The translations under genes were made by a program, and so were the position numbers. Of a stretch of 15,777 nt of DNA, positions 7,375 through 14,603 are shown in pieces (within the stretch, counting starts at the first letter, position 1; each line of letters opens with the position of its first letter). The stretch covers positions 1 to 15,777 of the forward strand of contig CANRMK010000011.1 of the NCBI GenBank assembly GCA_947631715.1. The letters run 5' to 3'. Origin of the DNA: an uncultured Acetatifactor sp. (GTDB taxonomy: Bacteria; Bacillota; Clostridia; Lachnospirales; Lachnospiraceae). The notes under the pieces were generated by a model that ran no database searches, was not told where the DNA came from, and worked only from the letters and a program-made list of their open reading frames with translations.

Positions 7375-8387
7375 ATATGGCCCTGCAGATCCTGTCCGTT
7401 CTGGGCATTATACTGTTGGCGATCCTTGGGATCCTGCTTTTGGCCGTTCTGCTCGTGCTTTTCTTCCCGATCTTTTACAGGATCGTCTGTACACGGGAGG
7501 GGAAAGAACTTGAAGTGAACGCAAAAGCCGACTGGTTCCCGGGACTGGTGCGGGTCCGCTTTGTCTTGCGGGAACAGAAGAGGCTGACCGTAAAGGCGCT
7601 GTGGTTTTCGATATATGATTCGGACGCTCCGAAAGGACAGGACGAAAAAGCCGGAAGCGTCTCTGGAACAGCAGAGGAGATGCCAGAGGAAGGAAGACCG
7701 GAGGAGAACGCGAAAGAGAAAACAGAAGAAAAGACTGAAAAAAATCGGGAGGAGAACAGGGAAGAGAAAAAAGCGGGAAAAACGGAAGAAAAGACAGAAG
7801 AAATTGCGGAAGAGAATGCGGATAAGAAAACGAAAGAAAATACAGAAGAGAACGAAGAAGCAAGAACAGAGGAGAGCGGGGAGGCTGAAAGGGACGAACC
7901 GAAAAAATTTTCAAAGATATGGTACACAATCCGCGGCATTTATGATAAAATAAAAAAGATATGGCAAAATATATCCTATTATGCGGAGCTGCTCCGGGAA
8001 GATGAGACGAGACTTCTCTTTCGTCATGTGATGGTACGGCTGGGCAGAATCTGGAAGAGCATCCGCCCCGGAAAGCTGAAAGCGAAAGTCCTGTTCGGAA
8101 CGGGCTCTCCCGATACTACCGGGTATTTGTATGGCGTATACGGTATGCTGCTTCCCACACTGGGACAAGACGTCTTAGTGACGCCGGACTTTCAGGAGGC
8201 GGTACTTGAGGGTAATGTCTATGCGGCCGGACATCTGACGGTCGCTGTGCTCTTGTGGCATCTGCTCCGGGTGGCAATGGACAGAAAGCTGTGGCGTTTT
8301 CGAGATAAGCTTTTCGGAAAAAGCGGCAGGAGCAGCCCTGACAGCCCGAAAAAACAGAAACCAAAGAAGCGGCAATATAAGACATAG
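7368..8387 (+). CDS. DUF2953 domain membrane protein (YtfI-like) with charged repeat linker
   Basis: This is a 339-residue protein. An N-terminal membrane segment (about residues 5-35) is followed by a short conserved region (VNAKADWFPGLVRVRF), then a Glu/Lys-rich linker (about 97-177), and the C-terminal DUF2953 core with LFGTGSPDTTGYLYGVYG and VTPDFQEAVLEGNVYAAGHL. The biochemical role of the family is unknown. Bacillus ytfI is a DUF2953 gene next to ytfJ (gerW), and the same neighbour follows here, so a sporulation or envelope role is likely. The linker contains three 20-residue repeats (118-137, 138-157, 158-177), so the protein is longer than the roughly 220 residues usual in Bacillus. 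AAGGAG lies eight bases before the ATG. The tail is Lys-rich and runs into an A-rich repeat tract. Confidence 0.86.
   Translation: MLDMALQILSVLGIILLAILGILLLAVLLVLFFPIFYRIVCTREGKELEVNAKADWFPGLVRVRFVLREQKRLTVKALWFSIYDSDAPKGQDEKAGSVSGTAEEMPEEGRPEENAKEKTEEKTEKNREENREEKKAGKTEEKTEEIAEENADKKTKENTEENEEARTEESGEAERDEPKKFSKIWYTIRGIYDKIKKIWQNISYYAELLREDETRLLFRHVMVRLGRIWKSIRPGKLKAKVLFGTGSPDTTGYLYGVYGMLLPTLGQDVLVTPDFQEAVLEGNVYAAGHLTVAVLLWHLLRVAMDRKLWRFRDKLFGKSGRSSPDSPKKQKPKKRQYKT
7719..7898 (+). repeat. Three 60-bp tandem repeats coding a charged 20-residue unit
   Basis: Units are 7719-7778, 7779-7838 and 7839-7898 inside the DUF2953 gene. They begin KTEEKTEKNREEN, KTEEKTEEIAEEN and NTEENEEARTEES. The first 20 bases from 7721 and from 7781 agree at 17 positions; the third unit is more diverged. 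The period is exactly 60 bases, so reading frame is kept. Confidence 0.7.
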
Positions 8388-8456
8388 AACCAAAAAAGAT
8401 ATAGAACCCAAAGATATAGAACCAAAAAACTAGGAAGCAAAAAAGGATAGAAACAA
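8381..8456 (+). repeat. A-rich degenerate short tandem repeat across the DUF2953 stop codon
   Basis: Near-copies of GATATAGAACCAAAAAA start at 8381 (17 bases, one change), 8398 (15 bases) and 8413 (17 bases), followed by two more decayed copies to about 8456. Every clear unit carries a TAG, and the first supplies the stop of the DUF2953 gene. It fills most of the gap before gerW. Confidence 0.65.
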
Positions 8457-8502
8457 GGGCGGCCGCGGGGCTTGAGCCGGCGTTTGCGAAATGGAGGGAA
8501 AT

Positions 8503-8922
8503 ATGGCAGAGAGAGAAAATCAGTTCCAGGGCGTGGTGGAATCGCTGCTTCAGGGCATGGACACCGTGCTCTCCACCAAGACTGTGGTAGGGGAAGCTAC
8601 AAAGCTGGGGGATACCATTATCCTGCCCCTGGTGGATGTGACTTTCGGCGTGGCTGCCGGAGCGGGGGCCAACGGAGAAAAGCATGCCCGTTCCGGAGCG
8701 GGCGGACTGGGCGGCAAGATGACCCCCAGCGCCGTGATCGTGATCCAGAACGGTTCCACGAAGCTGGTCAACATCAAGAATCAGGATGCAGTGACCAAGG
8801 TCCTTGATATGATCCCGGACCTGGTGGAAAGATTTACCAAGCCCAAGAGCAAGGACGGAATGTCCGATGCCGAAGCGGTGGATATTGCGTTCCCTGAGAA
8901 GGCGGAAACTTCCGAAAACTGA
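8503..8922 (+). CDS. gerW: GerW/YtfJ family sporulation protein
   Basis: This is a 139-residue soluble protein. Family features are the N-terminal helix (VVESLLQGMDTVLSTKTVVGE), the strand GDTIILPLVDVTFGVAAG, a glycine-rich stretch (SGAGGLGGKMTPSAVIVI) and a C-terminal helix (VLDMIPDLVERF). In Bacillus, YtfJ (GerW) is made in the forespore and is needed for efficient germination; the molecular activity is not established. The preceding DUF2953 gene gives the same pair as Bacillus ytfI-ytfJ. ATG 8503 is preferred over ATG 8491 because GGAGGG lies between them, about five bases before 8503. No separate promoter or forespore-type promoter was evident, so it probably depends on the upstream promoter. 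GerW-like proteins are also found in species that do not sporulate, so the gene alone does not prove sporulation. Confidence 0.87.
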   Translation: MAERENQFQGVVESLLQGMDTVLSTKTVVGEATKLGDTIILPLVDVTFGVAAGAGANGEKHARSGAGGLGGKMTPSAVIVIQNGSTKLVNIKNQDAVTKVLDMIPDLVERFTKPKSKDGMSDAEAVDIAFPEKAETSEN

Positions 8923-8978
8923 TTCCGAAAAAACGCAGCGGTGCATATGATAGACGAAAGAGTGTTCATCAGGGTATC

Positions 8979-9119
8979 ATGAAGAAGATCATCGGACTTA
9001 TCGCTTTCTTCATCGCCATCGGTATGCTGCTCATGCTCGTGACGCACAACCGCCTGGCAGGACTGATCATCATTGCGCTGCTGCTCTTTGTGGGATATCA
9101 CTGCCTTTGCGGTGATTAA
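8979..9119 (+). CDS. Small hydrophobic membrane protein, 46 residues
   Basis: A short frame codes for a protein beginning MKKIIGLIAFFIAIGMLLML, then a polar turn (VTHNRLAG), a second hydrophobic segment (LIIIALLLFVGY) and a Cys-containing tail (HCLCGD). The pattern is two short membrane helices joined by a tight turn, with the positive N-terminus probably inside the cell. The ribosome binding site is weak (AGGG four bases before the ATG). Codon use and the hydrophobic pattern look like a real gene, and it lies in the right direction between gerW and a terminator-like hairpin. I have no assigned function; similar small proteins are, as far as I recall, common in Lachnospiraceae. The chance that it is not a gene is real. 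Confidence 0.62.
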   Translation: MKKIIGLIAFFIAIGMLLMLVTHNRLAGLIIIALLLFVGYHCLCGD

Positions 9120-9143
9120 GGGATGTTCGTGCGCAGAATGCGT

Positions 9144-9163
9144 CCGCGTTTTGCGCGGTTTTT
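9144..9163 (+). terminator. Weak terminator-like hairpin after the small membrane protein
   Basis: A 5-bp GC stem CCGCG (9144-9148) and CGCGG (9154-9158) with loop TTTTG is followed by TTTTT (9159-9163). A second GC-rich dyad (GCCGCC..GGCGGC) follows without a T-tract. It is short and probably leaky, since no promoter is evident before the next gene. Confidence 0.45.
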
Positions 9164-9204
9164 CTGCCGCCCTGGCGGCGGTCATGGTAAGAAGGTTGAT
9201 TTTG

Positions 9205-9738
9205 ATGATTGATTGGGAAGAAAAAATAAGCGGCGCGGAGGATATGGACAGCCTGAAAGAGGTTAAGATCTGGCTCTTTCAGGAGAATATCAGACTGGAG
9301 AATGCAAAAAAAGAACTGGACGAGAGCCGGGAGCAGTTCGAGAAAGAGCAGAGCAGAGCCCGCCGGGAGCTGGAGGAGATGAACCGGCGCGCCGCCATGG
9401 AGCAGAAGCGGCTGAAAGAGGAAAATCTTTTCTTTGAGAAAAAACTGGCCATTCTGCAGGACGGCTTCCGCCAGCTGGACGAGGACAGGCGTACCCTGGA
9501 GCGAAAGCGCCGGGCGCTTGAGGAGAGGAACAGCAGATACCAGGAGGACTATGGAACGCCCTTAGCGGAGGAGACTGTAAAGGTAATGTTCCGCGGCGCC
9601 AACAATCCGCTGGCCCTGCGCAAGCGTTACAGAGACCTTGTAAAGATCTTTCACCCCGACAATCTGTTCGGGGACGAAGAACTGGCCCAGAGCATCAACA
9701 GAGAGTATCTGCGCCGAAAGAGCAGGGAGGAGAGCTAG
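9205..9738 (+). CDS. Coiled-coil protein with C-terminal J-domain (HPD motif)
   Basis: This is a 177-residue protein. Residues of about 15-115 are very rich in Glu, Arg, Lys and Gln with few helix breakers, predicting a long coiled coil. The C-terminus (about 123-175) resembles helices I-III of a J-domain: LALRKRYRDLVKIFHPDNLF with the HPD signature at 150-152, then DEELAQSINREYLRRK. J-domains stimulate the ATPase of Hsp70 (DnaK) through HPD. There is no Gly/Phe region, zinc domain or DnaJ substrate domain, so it is not DnaJ itself but probably a specialised co-chaperone or adaptor; the partner is unknown. ATG 9205 is chosen because GAAGG is nine bases upstream and the longer in-frame extension runs back over the small membrane protein gene and the hairpin. 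It is the last gene before a strong terminator. Confidence 0.82.
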   Translation: MIDWEEKISGAEDMDSLKEVKIWLFQENIRLENAKKELDESREQFEKEQSRARRELEEMNRRAAMEQKRLKEENLFFEKKLAILQDGFRQLDEDRRTLERKRRALEERNSRYQEDYGTPLAEETVKVMFRGANNPLALRKRYRDLVKIFHPDNLFGDEELAQSINREYLRRKSREES

Positions 9739-9808
9739 AAAAAGCGGCAGGAGCGCCAAAAGAGCGGATCAGCGCAGCCGGACGGCGGAATAGATCATAA
9801 AAAACATA

Positions 9809-9856
9809 AAAAATGCCTGAACAGGACGGACCGATCCGATCTGTTCAGGCATTTTT
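9809..9856. terminator. Strong bidirectional rho-independent terminator
   Basis: A perfect 16-bp inverted repeat AAAAATGCCTGAACAG (9809-9824) and CTGTTCAGGCATTTTT (9841-9856) with a loop that itself holds a CGGA/TCCG mini-stem. The T-tract on one strand and A-tract on the other let it stop transcription from both the J-domain gene and the convergent rpmB gene. Confidence 0.93.
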
Positions 9857-9889
9857 ATAATATGGGATATAGGATACCATTTTTTTGCG

Positions 9890-10075
9890 TCAGGCTCTCT
9901 CGACCCTGCCGGACTTTAAGCAGCGGGTGCAGACATGCATTCTCTTGTTGGCACCGTTTATCTTGCATTTTACATTCTTCACATTGGAATTCCAGATCGC
10001 GTTGGTTCTTCTATGAGAATGGCTTACATTATTACCGAAATGAACGCCCTTACCGCAAATATCACACTTAGCCAT
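9890..10075 (-). CDS. rpmB: 50S ribosomal protein L28
   Basis: This is a 61-residue basic protein of the large ribosomal subunit. MAKCDICGKG at the start, NNVSHSHRRTN, and HVCTRCLKSGRVERA at the end are diagnostic of bacterial L28. The two CxxC pairs (C4, C7 and C49, C52) are the zinc-binding form of L28. A strong AAGGAGGTG lies before the ATG, which rules out the longer upstream in-frame extension. It faces away from the asp23-fakA-recG block, the arrangement known from Bacillus (rpmB next to yloU-yloV). The transcript leader of about 67 bases carries a small hairpin (CGGGC/GCCCG), of unknown meaning. Confidence 0.97.
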   Translation of the reverse strand: MAKCDICGKGVHFGNNVSHSHRRTNAIWNSNVKNVKCKINGANKRMHVCTRCLKSGRVERA

Positions 10076-10148
10076 CTTGACACCTCCTTGACACTGTCGT
10101 CTTCTGATTTTATCGAACATACCGGGCTCATGCGCCCGCAACATTGAT

Positions 10149-10177
10149 ATACTATCAGAAATATGCCAAAAAAGCAA
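10149..10177 (-). promoter_or_regulatory. Probable sigma-A promoter for rpmB
   Basis: Read on the minus strand: TTGCTT (10172-10177), a 17-base spacer and TAGTAT (10149-10154). An A/T-rich tract lies just upstream (10178-10205), which could act as an UP element. Confidence 0.7.
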
Positions 10178-10205
10178 GTAGAAAAAAATCTTTTTTTATT
10201 TTTTT

Positions 10206-10347
10206 GCTTTTATGGTTTCCTTTTTCTGGGAAAGCTGATATTATATATGTATTATGGCTTGGGTAATGCCGGGATATTACAGCTGACTGTGCGGAGGCGT
10301 ATGTTCCGCCGCCCGGGACGGAAATATCAGAAAGGAAAGGTATCGCT
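10206..10347 (+). promoter_or_regulatory. Upstream region of the asp23-fakA operon
   Basis: This region should hold the promoter of the asp23-fakA genes. AT-rich -10-like sequences are present around 10239-10255 (TATTAT, TATATG, TATGTA), but no convincing -35 box at the right spacing; TTTCTG at 10223-10228 with TATGTA at 10246-10251 is the best pair. The leader then contains a short GC hairpin GCGGA (10291-10295) and TCCGC (10305-10309), and AAAGGAAAGG before the start codon. Confidence 0.35.
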
Positions 10348-10707
10348 ATGAAAGGTTCTTCCATGAATACCCATATGGGGAATATTATCATTGACAATGA
10401 AGTGATCGCACAGTACGCGGGCAGCGTTGCGGTGGAATGCTTCGGGATCGTCGGTATGGCGGGAGTCAGCGTGAAAGACGGGCTCGTAAGGCTCTTAAAG
10501 CGCGACAGCATCACCCGCGGCATCAGCGTGAAGCTGGAGAACAATAAGCTGGTGCTGGATTTCCATGTGATCGTCTCTTACGGCGTGAGCATCCTGGCGG
10601 TGGCGGACAATCTGATCAGCAGCGTAAAGTACAAGGTGGAGGAATTTACCGGTATTGAGATCAGGAAGATCAACATCTATGTAGATGGTGTCAGAGTGAT
10701 TGATTAA
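10348..10707 (+). CDS. Asp23/Gls24 (YloU) family protein
   Basis: This is a 119-residue soluble protein of the alkaline shock protein 23 family. Diagnostic stretches are GNIIIDNEVIAQYAGSVAVE near the start, GIVGMAGVSVKDG in the middle, LDFHVIVSYGVSILAVA, and KINIYVDGVRV at the end. In Bacillus the equivalent gene yloU lies directly before yloV (fakA), as here; family members in staphylococci are membrane-associated through a partner and respond to envelope stress, but the Bacillus type has no settled function. AAAGG lies seven bases before the ATG. Twelve bases separate its stop from the fakA start, with the fakA ribosome binding site overlapping the stop, so the two are cotranscribed and probably coupled. 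Confidence 0.93.
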   Translation: MKGSSMNTHMGNIIIDNEVIAQYAGSVAVECFGIVGMAGVSVKDGLVRLLKRDSITRGISVKLENNKLVLDFHVIVSYGVSILAVADNLISSVKYKVEEFTGIEIRKINIYVDGVRVID

Positions 10708-10719
10708 GGAGGATATGTG

Positions 10720-12381
10720 GTGGGAGTACAACAAATCGACGCTAAGATGCTGTCCAGGATGTTCTTAGCCGGTGCAAAAAATCTGGAAAGCAAAAAAGAA
10801 TGGATCAATGAGCTGAATGTATTTCCCGTTCCTGACGGCGATACAGGCACCAATATGACCATGACCATCATGTCTGCGGTAAAGGAAGTGGCCGCGCTGG
10901 GGGAGAACCCTACTATGGAGGAGGTCTGCAAGGCCATCTCCAGTGGATCCTTAAGAGGCGCGAGGGGAAATTCCGGCGTGATCCTGTCCCAGATCTTTCG
11001 GGGCTTTACCAAGCGCCTGAAGACGGAGGAGATCCTCACCGTCTCCGTGATGGCGGAGGCTTTTGAAAAGGCGGTGGAGACGGCGTACAAGGCCGTGATG
11101 AAGCCCAAGGAGGGAACCATTCTCACCGTGGCCAGGGGAATTGCCGAAAAGGGCCGGGAGCTGTCGGAAAACGGCGAGGAGGATATGGAGACATACCTTG
11201 GGACCGTGATCGAACACGCAAAATATGTGCTGAGCCAGACGCCGGAAATGCTGCCTGTGCTGAAGCAGGCGGGCGTGGTGGATTCCGGCGGACAGGGGCT
11301 TGTGGAAGTGATCACCGGCTTTTATGACGCTTACCTTGGAAAGGAGATCGATACGGATTCTTTCACAGGGGAGCAGGGGGCGGCGGCAAAAAGCTCCCGT
11401 GAAGTCCAGGCGGAGGCGGATATCAGATTCGGCTACTGCACGGAATTCATCATTATGCTGAACAGAACGTTCAACAAGAAAAGCGAAAAGGACTTTAAGG
11501 CGTACCTGGAATCCATCGGAGATTCTATTGTATGTGTGGCGGACGACGACGTGGTCAAGGTGCACGTACATACCAACGACCCCGGTATGGCGATCCAGAA
11601 AGCGTTAAAATACGGCGCCCTTTCCAATATAAAGATCGACAATATGCGCCTGGAGCATCAGGAAAAGCTCTTTAAGATGGCGGAAAAGGAAAAAGAAGAA
11701 GCCGCTTCCAAAGAGCCACCCAGTGAGTTCGGTTTTATCGCCGTATCTGCAGGCGACGGCATGAGCGAGATCTTCAAAAGCCTTGGAGTGGACTATATCA
11801 TCGAGGGCGGCCAGACCATGAACCCCAGCACGGCGGATATCCTGGACGCAGTGGAAAAGGTGAATGCGAAGACCGTATTTATCCTGCCCAACAATAAGAA
11901 TATCATTCTGGCGGCAAATCAGGCGGCGGAGCTGACCACGGAAAAGGATCTTCTGGTGATCCCCACCAAGACTGTTCCTCAGGGAATCACTGCGGTGATC
12001 AACTTTGTGCCGGAAATGTCTGCGGACGAAAATGAGGCGGCCATGCTTCAGGAGATCAACACTGTGAGCACCGGAGAGGTGACTTACGCGGTCCGGGATA
12101 CCATGATCGATGATAAGCAGATCCAAAAAGACGACTACATGGGGATCGGCGATAACGGCCTGATCGCCGTGGGAAAGAGCCTGGAACAAGTCGCTGCCCA
12201 GACATTGGACGGCATGTTCCGGGACGACTGCGAACTGATCAGCATATATTACGGCTCAGACGTGAGCCAGGAGGACGCGGAGGCGTTCGGCGCTTCCATG
12301 GCGGAAAAGTACAGCGGCTGTGACGTGGAGCTGCAGTACGGAGGACAGCCCATCTACTATTATATCATGTCGGTAGAATGA
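10720..12381 (+). CDS. fakA: Fatty acid kinase catalytic subunit FakA (YloV, DhaL-domain)
   Basis: This is a 553-residue cytoplasmic kinase that phosphorylates a fatty acid held by FakB, feeding acyl-phosphate into phospholipid synthesis. The N-terminal DhaL nucleotide-binding domain (about 5-200) has NVFPVPDGDTGTNM with the Mg-binding Asp residues near D39 and D41, and SGSLRGARGNSGVILSQ. The middle domain has C240 (GYCTEF), H282 and H284 (KVHVHT), the positions I recall as zinc ligands in S. aureus FakA. The C-terminal domain (about 320-553) is the DegV-like part that contacts FakB. Start: GTG 10720 is seven bases from AGGAGG; GTG 10717 is only four away. It pairs with the DegV-family gene at 14747, which would be its FakB. 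Confidence 0.95.
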   Translation: MGVQQIDAKMLSRMFLAGAKNLESKKEWINELNVFPVPDGDTGTNMTMTIMSAVKEVAALGENPTMEEVCKAISSGSLRGARGNSGVILSQIFRGFTKRLKTEEILTVSVMAEAFEKAVETAYKAVMKPKEGTILTVARGIAEKGRELSENGEEDMETYLGTVIEHAKYVLSQTPEMLPVLKQAGVVDSGGQGLVEVITGFYDAYLGKEIDTDSFTGEQGAAAKSSREVQAEADIRFGYCTEFIIMLNRTFNKKSEKDFKAYLESIGDSIVCVADDDVVKVHVHTNDPGMAIQKALKYGALSNIKIDNMRLEHQEKLFKMAEKEKEEAASKEPPSEFGFIAVSAGDGMSEIFKSLGVDYIIEGGQTMNPSTADILDAVEKVNAKTVFILPNNKNIILAANQAAELTTEKDLLVIPTKTVPQGITAVINFVPEMSADENEAAMLQEINTVSTGEVTYAVRDTMIDDKQIQKDDYMGIGDNGLIAVGKSLEQVAAQTLDGMFRDDCELISIYYGSDVSQEDAEAFGASMAEKYSGCDVELQYGGQPIYYYIMSVE

Positions 12382-12436
12382 CTCCTGGCGGCCCGGGATA
12401 CTTTGACTGGGGCGCATATGGGGCAGTGTTCAGGAA

Positions 12437-12467
12437 AAAAGGAGACAGATTCATGCTGTCTCCTTTT
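12437..12467 (+). terminator. Rho-independent terminator after fakA
   Basis: A 12-bp stem, AAAAGGAGACAG (12437-12448) with CTGTCTCCTTTT (12456-12467), loop seven bases. The T-tract is the four bases of the 3' arm. It separates fakA from recG, so recG probably has its own promoter or relies on read-through; a TTGTGA/TAATAG pair before recG has only a 15-base spacer and is weak. Confidence 0.82.
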
Positions 12468-12533
12468 GCAATATAGCCTGTTGTGATTGTTGTGATTTTT
12501 TGCGTTGCAGTAATAGTGGGAAAAGGAGCTTGT

Positions 12534-14591
12534 ATGGACCGGAGTGCATCTGTGTTGGAGCTGAAAGGCGTGGGGGAGAAAACGGCGAAGCTGTTCGGAA
12601 AGCTGGGGATCGTGACAGTGGGAGACCTGATCTCCCATTATCCCAGGGATTACGAGATCTATGAGGAGCCTGTGAAGATCGCGCAGGCTTCCTCGGGAAA
12701 GGTCTGCGCCGTCTACGGCGCTGTCACGGGCATCTTAAGCGAGCGCAGGGTGCGCAGCCTCCATATCCTGAATGTGGCTTTTTCTGACGGTTCGGACGTG
12801 ATGCACCTGACTTTTTTTAACATGCCTTTCCTGAAAAAGGTATTGAAGCAGGGAGGGTATTATCTGTTCAGGGGAAACGTGCAGGTGAGAGGGAACGTAA
12901 AGCTCATGGAACAGCCCAAGCTGTTCTCTGTGGAGGACTACCGCAGGCAGATGAACCGTCTGGTGCCCAGGTATGCCCTGACAAAGGGCCTCACCAATCA
13001 GGCGGTGCAGAAAGCGGTGAGGCAGGCTTTGAGCTTCTGTTCCTTTGAGGAAGAATTTTATCCGCCGGAAATTCTGGAAGCCTGCGGCCTGATGCCTGAG
13101 CGGGAGGCGGTGGAGGCCGTCCATTTCCCGGAATCCGGGGAGGAGCTTTTAAGGGCCAGGAAGCGCCTGGTGTTCGATGAATTTTTTGCCTTTCTGTATC
13201 TGCTGCGCCGCAACAGGCAGGTCAGCGAGGGGCTGGAAAACCATTGGAAGATGTTCGAGACGGCGGACACCGTGCGCTTTCTGGAACAGCTTCCGTTCCC
13301 CTTGACAAAGGCGCAGGCCAGGGTGTGGCAGGAAATCCGAAACGACATGGGAAGCCCTGCCTGCATGAACCGGCTGATCCAGGGAGATGTGGGCTCCGGA
13401 AAAACGATCCTTGCGGTGCTGGCGCTTCTCATGACGGCGGCCAACGGCTGTCAGGGCGCGCTGATGGCTCCCACGGAGGTGCTGGCGGCACAGCACTATG
13501 AGACGGTGCAGGAGTATGTGGAGAAGTACGGCGTCTGCTTCCGTCCGGTGCTCCTGGTGGGCTCTATGACCGCTAAGGAAAAGCGGGAGGTGTATGAAAA
13601 GATCGCGTCCGGGGAGGCCAATCTGATCATCGGCACCCATGCGCTGATCCAGGAGAAAGTGCAGTATAAGGCCCTGGCGCTGGTGGTCACGGACGAGCAG
13701 CACCGCTTTGGGGTGCGCCAGCGGGAGCATCTGGCCGAAAAGGGGGAGAGCCCTCATATTCTGGTCATGAGCGCCACGCCGATCCCCAGGACCCTGGCGA
13801 TCATTCTGTACGGGGATCTGCATATTTCCGTGGTGGACGAACTGCCCAAGGGACGGCTTCCTGTCAAGAACTGTGTAGTGAACACCTCTTACCGGCCCAC
13901 CGCATATAAATTCATTGCGGGACAGGTGGCGCAGGGGCGTCAGGTCTATGTGATCTGCCCCCAGGTGGAAGCGGGGGAGATGGAAGATCTGGAGAATGTG
14001 ACGGATTATGCGGAAAAATTAAAAAGCGCTCTGCCGCCCAGCGTCCAGGTGGCGTATCTCCACGGAAAGATGCGGCCCGGGGACAAGAACCGGATCATGG
14101 AGGAATTTTCAGCCCATTCCATAGATGTGCTGGTGTCCACCACAGTGATCGAGGTGGGGATCAACGTGCCGAACGCCACAGTGATGATGGTGGAGAATGC
14201 AGAGCGCTTCGGCCTGGCACAGCTTCATCAGCTCAGAGGCCGGGTGGGGCGCGGCGAGTATCAGAGCTATTGTATCTTTGTGAGCGCAAAGGAGGATAAG
14301 GAGACCATGGAGCGGCTGCAGATCCTGAACAAGTCCAACGACGGCTTCTTCATTGCATCGGAGGATCTGAAGCTGCGGGGGCCGGGAGAACTCTTCGGGG
14401 TGCGTCAGAGCGGTGAGTTCGCTTTCAGAATGGGGGACATCTACACAGATGCAGGGGTGCTGCAGGAGGCATCGGAAGCCCTGGATCGGCTGCTTCGCCG
14501 GGATCCGGACCTTAAGCGGGAGGAAAATCTTGCCCTGGGGAAACATCTGGAACAGGCCGCCGCAGACACGGTTGACTTTCGGTCTATTTAA
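12534..14591 (+). CDS. recG: ATP-dependent DNA helicase RecG
   Basis: This is a 685-residue superfamily 2 helicase that remodels stalled replication forks and branched DNA; E. coli RecG is 693 residues, so the length is right. The N-terminal wedge/OB region spans about 45-150. Helicase motifs are GDVGSGKT (284-291, Walker A Lys290), DEQH (387-390), SATPIPRTLA (from 413) and GRVGRG (569-574), then the C-terminal GPGELFGVRQSG stretch. ATG 12534 is preferred because AAAAGGAG lies five bases upstream; an in-frame extension back to 12483 has no ribosome binding site and would add an unneeded hydrophobic leader. The position after yloU-yloV matches Bacillus. The promoter of the following degV gene lies across its last codons. 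Confidence 0.97.
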   Translation: MDRSASVLELKGVGEKTAKLFGKLGIVTVGDLISHYPRDYEIYEEPVKIAQASSGKVCAVYGAVTGILSERRVRSLHILNVAFSDGSDVMHLTFFNMPFLKKVLKQGGYYLFRGNVQVRGNVKLMEQPKLFSVEDYRRQMNRLVPRYALTKGLTNQAVQKAVRQALSFCSFEEEFYPPEILEACGLMPEREAVEAVHFPESGEELLRARKRLVFDEFFAFLYLLRRNRQVSEGLENHWKMFETADTVRFLEQLPFPLTKAQARVWQEIRNDMGSPACMNRLIQGDVGSGKTILAVLALLMTAANGCQGALMAPTEVLAAQHYETVQEYVEKYGVCFRPVLLVGSMTAKEKREVYEKIASGEANLIIGTHALIQEKVQYKALALVVTDEQHRFGVRQREHLAEKGESPHILVMSATPIPRTLAIILYGDLHISVVDELPKGRLPVKNCVVNTSYRPTAYKFIAGQVAQGRQVYVICPQVEAGEMEDLENVTDYAEKLKSALPPSVQVAYLHGKMRPGDKNRIMEEFSAHSIDVLVSTTVIEVGINVPNATVMMVENAERFGLAQLHQLRGRVGRGEYQSYCIFVSAKEDKETMERLQILNKSNDGFFIASEDLKLRGPGELFGVRQSGEFAFRMGDIYTDAGVLQEASEALDRLLRRDPDLKREENLALGKHLEQAAADTVDFRSI

Positions 14592-14600
14592 CGTTAAAAT
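14572..14600 (+). promoter_or_regulatory. Probable sigma-A promoter for the degV/fakB gene
   Basis: TTGACT (14572-14577), 17-base spacer, TAAAAT (14595-14600), lying across the recG stop codon. Transcription would begin near 14607, giving a leader of about 140 bases before the degV-family start codon. Confidence 0.75.
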
Positions 14601-14603
14601 AGT

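Noticed and set aside
7408..7939. Long minus-strand open frames opposite the DUF2953 gene
   Set aside because: Their Ser/Phe/Leu-rich translations are the mirror of the Glu/Lys repeat codons on the plus strand, with no ribosome binding site or homology.
8381..8456. Possible CRISPR array
   Set aside because: The units are about 17 bases, directly adjacent and decaying, with no unique spacers and no cas genes.
9073..9204. In-frame N-terminal extension of the J-domain gene
   Set aside because: It runs across the small membrane protein gene in another frame and a hairpin, and has no ribosome binding site; GAAGG fits ATG 9205.
10076..10177. N-terminal extension of L28
   Set aside because: It covers the promoter and leader; L28 begins MAKCDICGKG after a strong AAGGAGGTG.
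12483..12533. Hydrophobic N-terminal extension of RecG
   Set aside because: RecG is cytoplasmic, no ribosome binding site precedes 12483, and AAAAGGAG fits ATG 12534.
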